A program made the translations under genes and the position numbers. This document shows, in pieces, positions 1 through 5,127 of a stretch of 5,127 nt of DNA. Source of the DNA: Lentisphaerota bacterium (GTDB lineage Bacteria; Verrucomicrobiota; Kiritimatiellia; JAAZAB01). Within the stretch, counting starts at the first letter, position 1. Every line of letters begins with the position of its first letter. A model generated the notes under the pieces. It saw only the letters and a list, made by a program, of their open reading frames with translations. It ran no database searches and was not told where the DNA came from. The stretch covers positions 1 to 5,127 of the forward strand of contig JACQHI010000039.1 of the NCBI GenBank assembly GCA_016199105.1, in the 5' to 3' direction.

Positions 1-825
1 CAACGAGTAACGGCCCCCGACCCAATCCCAGAACTCGAACATATTGGCTGGGTCGATCCCGAACTTGCGGACCTCGTCGGCAGCCGTGGAAACAGCCACG
101 AAATGGCGCGCCGTGGCGGCGGTATCCTTGAGCGCGGCCAGGAGCCAGTCGCGCGCCGTGATGGCATTGGTCATCGTCTCCTGCGTGGTGAATGTCTTGG
201 AGGTCACAATGAAGAGGGTTTCCTCCGGATTCAGGTCCCGGACGGCCTCGCAGACATGGGTGGCATCGATATTGGACACGAAGCGGACGGTCAAATCCCG
301 CCGACTGAAGGGCTTCAGGGCTTCCGCGGCCATGGCCGGCCCCAGATCGGACCCGCCGATCCCGATATTGACGATGGCGCGGATCCGCTTTCCCGTGTGG
401 CCCCGCCAGGCGCCATCGCGAACGGCCGTGGCGAACCCCGCCATTTTAGCCAGCACGGCATTGACCGCCGGCATGACGTCCTTGCCATCCACCAAGATCG
501 GCGTGTTGGAACGATTCCGCAGGGCAACGTGGAGGACCGCGCGGTTTTCGGTTTCATTGATCCTGGCGCCGGAAAACATGGCCTGGATGGCCTCGCGCAG
601 ACCGCACGCCCGGGCTAGGACCGTCAGTTTATCCATCGTCTCGGCGGTCATCCGGTTCTTTGAGTAGTCCAGGAGAAGGCCGGGAATATCCGTCGAAAAC
701 CGTTCGGCACGGCCGGGATCGCGGATGAACAGATCGCGCAGGTGAAGCCCGCGAATCGCCGCGTAGTGGATTTCCAACGCCTTCCATTCCGGCATGTCCG
801 TTAGAAGCCGTCTTGAGGATGTCAT
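1..825 (-). CDS. pgi: Glucose-6-phosphate isomerase, N-terminal 275 codons (runs off left edge)
   Basis: Cytosolic enzyme that interconverts glucose 6-phosphate and fructose 6-phosphate in glycolysis and gluconeogenesis. The reading frame is open from the ATG at 825 to the window edge, giving 275 residues, about half of the usual ~550-residue enterobacterial-type protein. Visible family segments in order: N-terminal helix region with LLDYSKNRMT (residues 51-60); GARINETENRAVLH (86-99), typical of the long bacterial and eukaryotic form; the sugar-phosphate-binding SIS core with NIGIGGSDLGP (153-163); then TSKTFTTQET, the phosphate-binding Ser/Thr loop; and, at the edge, DWVGGRYSL, which matches the first PGI signature. 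The catalytic Glu, His and Lys of the C-terminal half lie outside the window. The ATG overlaps the mazG stop codon by 4 bp and has an AAGGAG ribosome site (839-834) 8 nt upstream, which fixes the start. It is the last visible gene of the leftward unit. No break or frameshift is seen. Confidence 0.97.
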   Translation of the reverse strand, partial: MTSSRRLLTDMPEWKALEIHYAAIRGLHLRDLFIRDPGRAERFSTDIPGLLLDYSKNRMTAETMDKLTVLARACGLREAIQAMFSGARINETENRAVLHVALRNRSNTPILVDGKDVMPAVNAVLAKMAGFATAVRDGAWRGHTGKRIRAIVNIGIGGSDLGPAMAAEALKPFSRRDLTVRFVSNIDATHVCEAVRDLNPEETLFIVTSKTFTTQETMTNAITARDWLLAALKDTAATARHFVAVSTAADEVRKFGIDPANMFEFWDWVGGRYSL

Positions 826-1634
826 CTTCGCTTCTCCTTCCTTTCCTCCCGCTTCACGCCATTCCAGTGCCTGTCCATCTCTTTCAGAGAACAGTCGGAG
901 AGTTGCCGCCCTTCCGCGTGAATCCGCCGCTCCACAGCCTGGAAACGGCGGACGAACTTGGCGATCGTGCCATCCAGAACCTCCTCGGCATTCCATCCTT
1001 TTTTCCGGGCCAGATTGACCACGGCAAAGAGCAAATCGCCGATTTCCTCGCGGGTGTGGGCCTCGTCGCCGGCGGCCAGGGCGCCCCGAACCTCCTTCAG
1101 TTCCTCGGCGACCTTCGCGACGACGTCCTCCGCGGCATCCCAGTCGAACCCCACGCGGGCCACGCGCTTCTGAATCTGATGGGCCCGGTGCAACGCCGGC
1201 AGACACCGGGGGATCCCCTCCACGGCGGACCGGGGCTCCGGCCGTGTTTTTCCGTCCTTCGATTTTGCCCGTTTTTCGTCCCCTTTGATCCGATCCCAAT
1301 TCCTCAGCACCTCCGCCGAATCCGACACACGGACGCGCTCGAACACATGGGGATGACGCCGTATCAGCTTGTCGCGGATGGACCGCACGACGTCCTGGAA
1401 AGTGAAACGCCCCTGTTCCTTGCGGATTTGAGACTGGAAAACCACCTGAAGGAGAAGATCGCCCAATTCCTCCTTGTGCTTTTCAGGCTCTCCCGAGTCC
1501 AGGGCGTCAACGACCTCGTAGCATTCCTCGACCAGGTACTGCTTGAGCGATTCCAGTGTCTGCTCCCGGTCCCAGGGACACCCCCCCTTACCCCGCAAAA
1601 GCGCCATGATTTTCAGCAGTTCGTCCATCGGCAT
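822..1634 (-). CDS. mazG: Nucleoside triphosphate pyrophosphohydrolase MazG (tandem MazG domains)
   Basis: Cytosolic house-cleaning enzyme that hydrolyses NTPs and dNTPs to NMP and pyrophosphate; the E. coli homologue also lowers (p)ppGpp. The product is 270 residues, against 263 for E. coli. The N-terminus carries the family signature GCPWDREQT (18-26). The first MazG domain has EECYE (36-40) and EELGD (55-59). RRHPHVF (92-98) follows, then IPRCLPALHRAHQIQKR (141-157) and GFDW (162-165). The second domain has EELKE (177-181) and EEIGD (196-200). Both Mg-binding EExxE...ExxD sets are intact, so a working two-domain enzyme is expected. I chose the ATG at 1634 (MPMDELLKIM), with 1628 as an alternative, because it aligns with the E. 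coli N-terminus. An in-frame ATG at 1700 would add 22 residues encoded mostly by the repeat-rich spacer and unlike the family. No strong ribosome site is visible before 1634. It lies downstream of the ThiC-family gene and overlaps pgi by 4 bp. Confidence 0.96.
   Translation of the reverse strand: MPMDELLKIMALLRGKGGCPWDREQTLESLKQYLVEECYEVVDALDSGEPEKHKEELGDLLLQVVFQSQIRKEQGRFTFQDVVRSIRDKLIRRHPHVFERVRVSDSAEVLRNWDRIKGDEKRAKSKDGKTRPEPRSAVEGIPRCLPALHRAHQIQKRVARVGFDWDAAEDVVAKVAEELKEVRGALAAGDEAHTREEIGDLLFAVVNLARKKGWNAEEVLDGTIAKFVRRFQAVERRIHAEGRQLSDCSLKEMDRHWNGVKREERKEKRR
834..839 (-). promoter_or_regulatory. Ribosome binding site of pgi
   Basis: The minus strand reads AAGGAG, with 8 nt before the ATG at 825. 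It lies inside the last codons of mazG, so pgi is translated from the mazG transcript. The ATGA stop/start overlap suggests translational coupling. Confidence 0.8.
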
Positions 1635-1640
1635 TCTTGC

Positions 1641-1711
1641 AATGAAGAATGAAGAATTATGAATGCAGAAAAGGCACAGACATCCTTTCCACTTCCCCAT
1701 TCATCATTCAT
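1641..1711. repeat. Degenerate 7-bp tandem repeats forming an imperfect inverted repeat between thiC and mazG
   Basis: On the plus strand, 1641-1668 is four successive heptads of the AATGAAG type: two identical, then AATTATG and AATGCAG. On the other side of the spacer, 1698-1711 is two copies of CATTCAT, the complementary type. Arms 1654-1665 and 1698-1709 pair at 11 of 12 positions, and AAAGG/CCTTT (1670-1674 / 1684-1688) could extend the hairpin internally. The right arm contains the stop codon of the ThiC-family gene. The stretch is clearly more AT-rich than the flanking genes. It may be a slipped-strand repeat, a small dispersed element, or an mRNA hairpin that separates expression of the two genes. 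There is no U-tract typical of an intrinsic terminator. Confidence 0.6.
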
Positions 1712-3018
1712 CCTTCGCTTTCTTCCGTCTTTCCCCGGCGGGGAAAGGCCCGCTGAAAATTCTTCATCGCGCAGAATTCCGCGCCGCACATGGAACAATA
1801 GTCCGTCCCTTCGGAAAGCCGGCAACCTCCCTTCAGAAACCGTTTTCGCGCGCGTTTCCCATCGAGGGCGATTTCAAACTGGCGTTTCCAGTCGAAGGTC
1901 ACGCGGGCCCGCGTCATGGCGTCATCCCAGTCCCTCGCGCCGGGAAGCCCCTTGGCCACATCCGCCGCATGGGCGGCGATGCGAAAGGCCATGACCCCCT
2001 CATGCACTTCCGCCGCGGTCGGCAATCCCAGGTGTTCGGCCGGCGTGACATAGCAGAGCAGGGACGCCCCATGAAAAGCCGCCGCCGTCGCGCCAATGGC
2101 CGCGCTGATGTGATCGTAGCCGGGCGCGACATCCGTCACCACCGGGCCCAGCACGTAAAACGGGGCGCCGTCGCACCACCGGGCTTCCACGTCCATCTGC
2201 TCGCGGATCCGGTCGAAGGGAACATGGCCGGGCCCTTCCACCATCACCTGCACGCCGCGCCGGCGGGACCGCCGCACCAGCTCGCCCAGTGTTTTCAATT
2301 CGGCATACTGGGCCTTGTCGCCGGCATCCGCCAGGCAGCCCGGCCGCAGGCCGTCCCCCAGGGAAAGGGTCACATCGTGCGCCCGGCAAATATCCAGAAT
2401 GCCGTCGAAGGCGGTGTAGAGCGGATTCTCCTTTTCGTTTTTCCGCATCCAGAGCGCGAGAACGGCGCCGCCGCGGCTGACGATGCCCGCCAGGCGCCGG
2501 GACGCGTGCCGCAGATGGCTCCGCCGGAGCCCGGCATGGAGCGTCATGAAATCCACGCCTTGCTCCGCCTGCTCGGCTATCACCCGCAACAGAAGGTCTT
2601 CCGTCAGCGCCTCGATCCGGTTCTCCGCGCGGTTCAAAGCCTCATAAACGGGCACGGTGCCGAACGGCGCGCGGCAGGCGGAGAGCAATTGCCTCCGCAG
2701 CGCGATCAGGCGGGGGCCCACGCTCAAATCCATGAGACAATCCGCGCCGGCCGCCAGGGCGCCCTGGAGCTTGCGCATTTCCCCGCGGAGGCTGGAGCGT
2801 TCGGCGGAACGGCCGATGTTGGCATTGACCTTGGTGCGAAACGCGCGGCCCACCACGGCCGGCTGGAGCCTGACATGCGCGGGATTGGCGGGCAACACCG
2901 CCCGCCCCGCCGCCAGTTCGTCCCGCACCTTTCTGGCCGGCACATTTTCCGAACAGGCCGCCGCCGTCATCTGGGGCGAGATCCGCCCCGCCAGCGCCTG
3001 TTCATACTGCGTCTTCAT
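1708..3018 (-). CDS. thiC: ThiC-family radical-SAM enzyme: phosphomethylpyrimidine synthase (or 5-hydroxybenzimidazole synthase paralogue)
   Basis: ThiC converts aminoimidazole ribotide (AIR) to 4-amino-5-hydroxymethyl-2-methylpyrimidine phosphate in thiamin synthesis, using SAM and a [4Fe-4S] cluster. The product is 436 residues, the short form without the long N-terminal extension of E. coli-type ThiC. Visible motifs: start MKTQYEQA (1-8), typical of the family; RTKVNANIG (61-69); MDLS (96-99); GTVPVYEA (120-127); EQAEQGVDFMTLHAG (149-163); SRGG (181-184); SLGDGLRPG (219-227); EGPGHVP (261-267) and TPAEHLGLP (325-333), whose His265 and His329 are the expected zinc ligands; APGYDHI (298-304); and the C-terminal CX2CX4C cluster motif at Cys408, Cys411 and Cys416. 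The start overlaps the end of the HAD-like gene by 17 bp and has no clear ribosome site, so translation is probably coupled. BzaF, the anaerobic benzimidazole-forming paralogue, shares all these motifs. The cobT neighbour keeps that possibility open. Family membership is near certain; the ThiC call is about 70 % sure. Confidence 0.88.
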   Translation of the reverse strand: MKTQYEQALAGRISPQMTAAACSENVPARKVRDELAAGRAVLPANPAHVRLQPAVVGRAFRTKVNANIGRSAERSSLRGEMRKLQGALAAGADCLMDLSVGPRLIALRRQLLSACRAPFGTVPVYEALNRAENRIEALTEDLLLRVIAEQAEQGVDFMTLHAGLRRSHLRHASRRLAGIVSRGGAVLALWMRKNEKENPLYTAFDGILDICRAHDVTLSLGDGLRPGCLADAGDKAQYAELKTLGELVRRSRRRGVQVMVEGPGHVPFDRIREQMDVEARWCDGAPFYVLGPVVTDVAPGYDHISAAIGATAAAFHGASLLCYVTPAEHLGLPTAAEVHEGVMAFRIAAHAADVAKGLPGARDWDDAMTRARVTFDWKRQFEIALDGKRARKRFLKGGCRLSEGTDYCSMCGAEFCAMKNFQRAFPRRGKTEESEG

Positions 3019-3745
3019 GGGCGGAAGAACGGAAGGGACAGGACCGTACGAGGGACATCATCTCGGAAAACTTCAACGCCTGGTCCTCTTCAACGACCAT
3101 ATCGGCGCCTGAAAAATCCTGGAACATGGTGAATTCATCCGGAATGACCACACACCGCATCCCCCCGGTCAGCGCCGCCCGGCAGGCCCCGGTCGTACTG
3201 GCAAAAACGAGGCACCGCTTGGCGGGAACACCAAGCTTCCGGCTCAATTTCAACCAGCAATCGGCCCCGCAATGCGCGGTCGGGCCATGCCGGCCCATCA
3301 GGGGAATCGCCGTCTCCAGCTTGAATTGCACCAACACCGCCTGCACCTGTTCCTCGGGCAGAAACGACAACACACCCACGGGGAAATTCCGTTTCCGGGC
3401 TTCTTCGACAAGTTCCCCCACCGGCTTGAACAAACTGACCGCCTTGCGGGCCAGCAAAGCATCCAACTCTTCGTTCACCTCCGTCAGGAGCTTCTCGGAG
3501 GCCAGCCGCTTGTTGTCAAGCGCTTCACTGAGTTTCGGCAGGAACTTTTCAACGGAAGAAGACAGGCAGAAGCGGGAGAATTGTCCCGGCGACAGGTCGA
3601 CGTCGCGTTTTTTCAGCGCCTTCCGGAGAACTTCAAAAACATGCTTGCGCCAGGGGAAGAGCACATTTTCCAGTTCAAAAAGAAAGCCAACCGATTCCTG
3701 CGGGCGGGCAGCGCCCTTGCCGGCTGTCTGATGGTGAACGACCAT
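3002..3745 (-). CDS. HAD-superfamily (CbbY/beta-phosphoglucomutase-like) protein with degenerate active site
   Basis: A 247-residue cytosolic protein with no signal peptide or membrane segment. The layout is that of a HAD hydrolase with an alpha-helical cap. Motif I region is GFLFELENVLF (20-30), where the family has DxDGVL, so both Asp are Glu (E24, E26). The helical cap spans about 33-105. The motif II Ser sits in VGVLSFLP (S127). The motif III Lys is probably K166 in DCWLKLSRKLGVP. The motif IV strand is CLVFASTTGACRAALTGGM (178-196), where the usual ED or DD pair is Ala182-Ser183. The segment around 199-219 (VVIPDEFTMFQDFSGADMVV) resembles the C-terminal strand of CbbY-like proteins. With no Asp nucleophile and no motif IV acids, phosphatase or mutase activity is unlikely. 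A binding or regulatory role is inferred, with no known substrate. A strong ribosome site at 3759-3754 fixes the start. It is the first gene of the leftward unit and overlaps the ThiC-family gene by 17 bp. It looks somewhat less GC-rich than its neighbours. Confidence 0.85.
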   Translation of the reverse strand: MVVHHQTAGKGAARPQESVGFLFELENVLFPWRKHVFEVLRKALKKRDVDLSPGQFSRFCLSSSVEKFLPKLSEALDNKRLASEKLLTEVNEELDALLARKAVSLFKPVGELVEEARKRNFPVGVLSFLPEEQVQAVLVQFKLETAIPLMGRHGPTAHCGADCWLKLSRKLGVPAKRCLVFASTTGACRAALTGGMRCVVIPDEFTMFQDFSGADMVVEEDQALKFSEMMSLVRSCPFRSSAHEDAV

Positions 3746-3753
3746 AAAGAAAA

Positions 3754-3759
3754 CTCCTT
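3754..3759 (-). promoter_or_regulatory. Ribosome binding site of the HAD-like gene
   Basis: The minus strand reads AAGGAG, with 8 nt before the ATG at 3745. This is the strongest ribosome site in the window and supports that start codon. Confidence 0.85.
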
Positions 3760-3784
3760 GTTAGCTTTTTTCGACAAAGGGGGT

Positions 3785-3812
3785 ACTATACGCGGCGCGG
3801 TTCGGTCGTCAA
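3785..3812 (-). promoter_or_regulatory. Sigma-70-type promoter for the HAD-thiC-mazG-pgi unit
   Basis: On the minus strand the -35 box TTGACG (3812-3807) and -10 box TATAGT (3790-3785) are separated by 16 bp. Transcription would start near 3778, leaving a leader of about 33 nt before the HAD-like ATG. That is too short for a TPP or cobalamin riboswitch, and neither motif is visible. No equally good promoter is seen for cobT in the other direction. Confidence 0.7.
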
Positions 3813-3908
3813 TGACGTTCTTTATCCCTTGATTTTTCCCTTGCGAGCGGACAAACTGCCCGGCGGTTCTTTTTTGGACAACCCTTCAACCATAAGGCGC
3901 TTCACGTC

Positions 3909-4973
3909 ATGAATCCTCAAGCCCTGTTCGACCAGACCGTAAGCCGCATCCATCCCGTTTCGCCGGAGGCCGTCAAGAAAGCCTATGAGCGGCTGGACAA
4001 TCTGACCAAACCCCGCCGCAGTCTCGGGTATCTCGAGGAATTGGCCGCCCGTCTCGTGGCCGTGACCGGCCAGGCCCGGCCCGCTGTCGGAAAGAAACGG
4101 GTTTTCGTTTTTGTCGGCGACCATGGCGTGGTGGAGGAAGGCGTGAGCGCGTATCCCTCCGAGGTGACCGCCTTGATGGTGAAGAATTTCCTTGGCGGCG
4201 GAGCGGCCATCAACGTGCTGGCCCGGCGCGCCGGCGCCGAGGTGGAAGTGATCGACATCGGCATGAAGGACGACCCCGGCGCGGCGCCCGCCCTGATTTG
4301 CAGCAACGTCAAACGCGGCGCCGGCAACATCGCGCGCGGGCCGGCCATGACCCGGGAGGAAGCGCTCGGCGCCATGGCCGTCGGCATCCGGCGCGCCACC
4401 GTGGCGGCCCAGGAACAGGTCATGCTGTTGGGCACGGGCGAAATGGGCATCGGCAACAGCACGCCGGCGGCCGCCTTGTTGGCCGTCTTTCTGAATCTCC
4501 CCGTGGCGCAAGTGGTCGGACGCGGCACCGGCCTCGACGACAAGGGCTTGCAGGTCAAAACGCGCGTCATCGAAAAGGCCCTGGCCGTGAATCGCGGGCA
4601 CTGCGCGGGTCCGGTCGAAACGCTCGCCGCTCTCGGCGGACTTGAACTGGCCGGCATTTGCGGTTTGTGCCTGGGCGCCGCGGCCCAATCGAGGCCGGTG
4701 GTGGTCGATGGCTTCATCTCCAGCGCCTCCGCACTGGCCGCCATGCGCATCTGTCCGGCCGTCAAGGACTACCTGTTTTTCGCCCATATGAGCGCGGAGG
4801 CCGGGCATCGGCAATTTTTCACGAGCGAAGGACTGCGGCCGATCCTCGATCTGGGCATGCGCCTCGGAGAAGGGACCGGCGCGGCCATTGCCATGCAGAT
4901 CCTCGAAGACGCCGCCGCCATCACCAACGAAATGGCCACGTTCGCCGACATCGGCATCACACCCGGCGCGTAG
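3909..4973 (+). CDS. cobT: Nicotinate-nucleotide:5,6-dimethylbenzimidazole phosphoribosyltransferase
   Basis: Transfers phosphoribose from nicotinate mononucleotide to dimethylbenzimidazole or a related base, giving alpha-ribazole phosphate for the lower ligand of cobamides. The product is 354 residues, against about 356 for the Salmonella enzyme, and is complete. Visible motifs: KPRRSLGYLEELA (34-46); VGDHGVVEEGVSAYP (69-83); FLGGGAAINVLAR (94-106); RGAGNIARGPAMT (136-148); GTGEMGIGNSTPAAA (175-189), with Glu178 matching the active-site Glu174 of Salmonella; DGFISSASALAA (267-278); HMSAEAGH (293-300); and MRLGEGTGAAIAM (317-329), with Glu321 matching the catalytic-base Glu317. All key residues are present. 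The ATG at 3909 has only a weak AAGG (3894-3897), 11 nt upstream, but aligns with the family N-terminus. The gene diverges from the HAD-like gene. No cobU, cobS, cobC or bza partner lies in the window, and no cobalamin riboswitch is seen upstream. The base-binding loop reads VTALM, where VTAQM is common in homologues. Confidence 0.97.
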   Translation: MNPQALFDQTVSRIHPVSPEAVKKAYERLDNLTKPRRSLGYLEELAARLVAVTGQARPAVGKKRVFVFVGDHGVVEEGVSAYPSEVTALMVKNFLGGGAAINVLARRAGAEVEVIDIGMKDDPGAAPALICSNVKRGAGNIARGPAMTREEALGAMAVGIRRATVAAQEQVMLLGTGEMGIGNSTPAAALLAVFLNLPVAQVVGRGTGLDDKGLQVKTRVIEKALAVNRGHCAGPVETLAALGGLELAGICGLCLGAAAQSRPVVVDGFISSASALAAMRICPAVKDYLFFAHMSAEAGHRQFFTSEGLRPILDLGMRLGEGTGAAIAMQILEDAAAITNEMATFADIGITPGA

Positions 4974-4979
4974 GTTGAA

Positions 4980-5018
4980 GTTGCTCGAAAAGGATATTTA
5001 AGCTGGAGTACGAGCAAC
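4980..5018 (+). terminator. Inverted repeat after cobT, possible transcription-end hairpin
   Basis: GTTGCTCG (4980-4987) and CGAGCAAC (5011-5018) form a perfect 8-bp stem around a 23-nt loop, starting 7 nt after the cobT stop codon. No T-run follows and the loop is long, so a classical intrinsic terminator is doubtful. It may instead be part of a repeat element or a factor-dependent end signal. Confidence 0.35.
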
Positions 5019-5035
5019 CACGAAACACACGAAAT
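5018..5035 (+). repeat. ACGAAA direct-repeat motif in AT-rich intergenic DNA
   Basis: CCACGAAACACACGAAAT contains two ACGAAA units 8 bp apart. From memory, motifs of the form ACCACGAAA-ACACGAAA are scattered between genes in several environmental bacterial genomes. Only one copy is in this window, so dispersal cannot be shown here. Confidence 0.4.
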
Positions 5036-5078
5036 AGACAAAGATCAGATTCTGTTTGGAGTACCCGACACATAGAAC

Positions 5079-5127
5079 ATGCAACGGCTCAAGAATGACA
5101 AAATCATTTACAGCAAAACCATTGAAA
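5079..5127 (+). CDS. Possible start of an unrecognised gene, cut by right edge
   Basis: An ATG at 5079 opens a frame that stays open to the window end. It reads MQRLKNDKIIYSKTIE, hydrophilic and plausible for a cytosolic N-terminus. An in-frame TAG at 5073-5075 excludes an earlier start. There is no ribosome site at normal spacing; the nearest GGAG (5058-5061) is 17 nt away. The DNA is much more AT-rich than the genes to the left, so a real gene here would probably be of different origin. I do not recognise the family, and 16 codons could be open by chance. Confidence 0.3.
   Translation, partial: MQRLKNDKIIYSKTIE

Noticed and set aside
44..667. Plus-strand frames of 207 and 171 codons opposite pgi
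   Set aside because: Shadows of the pgi coding strand in GC-rich DNA; the translations show no domain features.
813..1652. A 279-codon plus-strand frame opposite mazG
   Set aside because: mazG on the minus strand has both intact MazG metal-binding motifs; the opposite frame matches nothing I recognise.
1635..1700. N-terminal extension of MazG from the ATG at 1700
   Set aside because: The extra 22 residues are encoded mostly by the heptad-repeat spacer and do not resemble MazG N-termini, which begin near MPMDELLKIM.
1657..1707. 16-codon frame (MMNGEVERMSVPFLHS) between thiC and mazG as a leader peptide
   Set aside because: It is short, built largely from repeat sequence, and has no properly spaced ribosome site or run of regulatory codons.
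1663..3132. A 489-codon open frame on the plus strand, the longest in the window
   Set aside because: It lies antisense to the ThiC-family gene, whose motifs are unmistakable. Its translation is rich in Arg, Pro, Gly and His with no recognisable domain, as expected of a GC-rich shadow frame.
3813..3908. Promoter for cobT
   Set aside because: TTGATT and TTGCGA resemble -35 boxes but no -10 box follows at a proper distance, so I could not support a call.
3822..4814. A 330-codon minus-strand frame opposite cobT
   Set aside because: cobT is complete with all catalytic motifs on the plus strand. The antisense product is low-complexity His/Gly/Ala-rich sequence with no family features.

Overview
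The window is a GC-rich bacterial chromosomal segment, roughly 60-65 % G+C by eye, with tightly packed housekeeping and cofactor genes. There is no rRNA, tRNA, CRISPR array, integrase or transposase in it. No gene allows a firm taxonomic call. A short-type (about 436 residue) ThiC-family radical-SAM enzyme, a cobamide-pathway CobT, and AT-rich intergenic repeat motifs fit an environmental, possibly anaerobic, bacterium. A PVC-group or similar lineage is only a guess.

Minus strand, read right to left from about 3812 to 1: one apparent four-gene transcription unit. A good sigma-70-type promoter (TTGACG, 16 bp, TATAGT; 3812-3785) and a strong AAGGAG ribosome binding site precede a 247-residue haloacid dehalogenase (HAD)-like protein whose catalytic acidic residues are replaced. 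Its last codons overlap the start of a ThiC-family gene (4-amino-5-hydroxymethyl-2-methylpyrimidine phosphate synthase, or possibly its paralogue 5-hydroxybenzimidazole synthase). After a short spacer built of degenerate 7-bp repeats comes mazG (NTP pyrophosphohydrolase). It overlaps by 4 bp the start of pgi (glucose-6-phosphate isomerase), which runs off the left edge.

Plus strand: cobT (nicotinate-nucleotide:5,6-dimethylbenzimidazole phosphoribosyltransferase, 354 residues, complete) diverges from the HAD-like gene across a 163-bp intergenic region. After its stop the base composition turns AT-rich. The last 154 bp hold an 8-bp inverted repeat, an ACGAAA-type repeat motif and perhaps the first 16 codons of another gene.

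How the genes may work together: a ThiC-family enzyme next to cobT is notable. ThiC makes the thiamin pyrimidine from aminoimidazole ribotide (AIR), and its paralogue BzaF makes the benzimidazole precursor that CobT activates for the lower ligand of cobamides. The sequence alone, read by eye, favours ThiC but does not settle it. MazG and Pgi are general metabolism (nucleotide-pool cleaning, glycolysis) and probably share only transcription with the others. The most unusual single object is the HAD-like protein with a dismantled active site, translationally linked to the ThiC-family gene.
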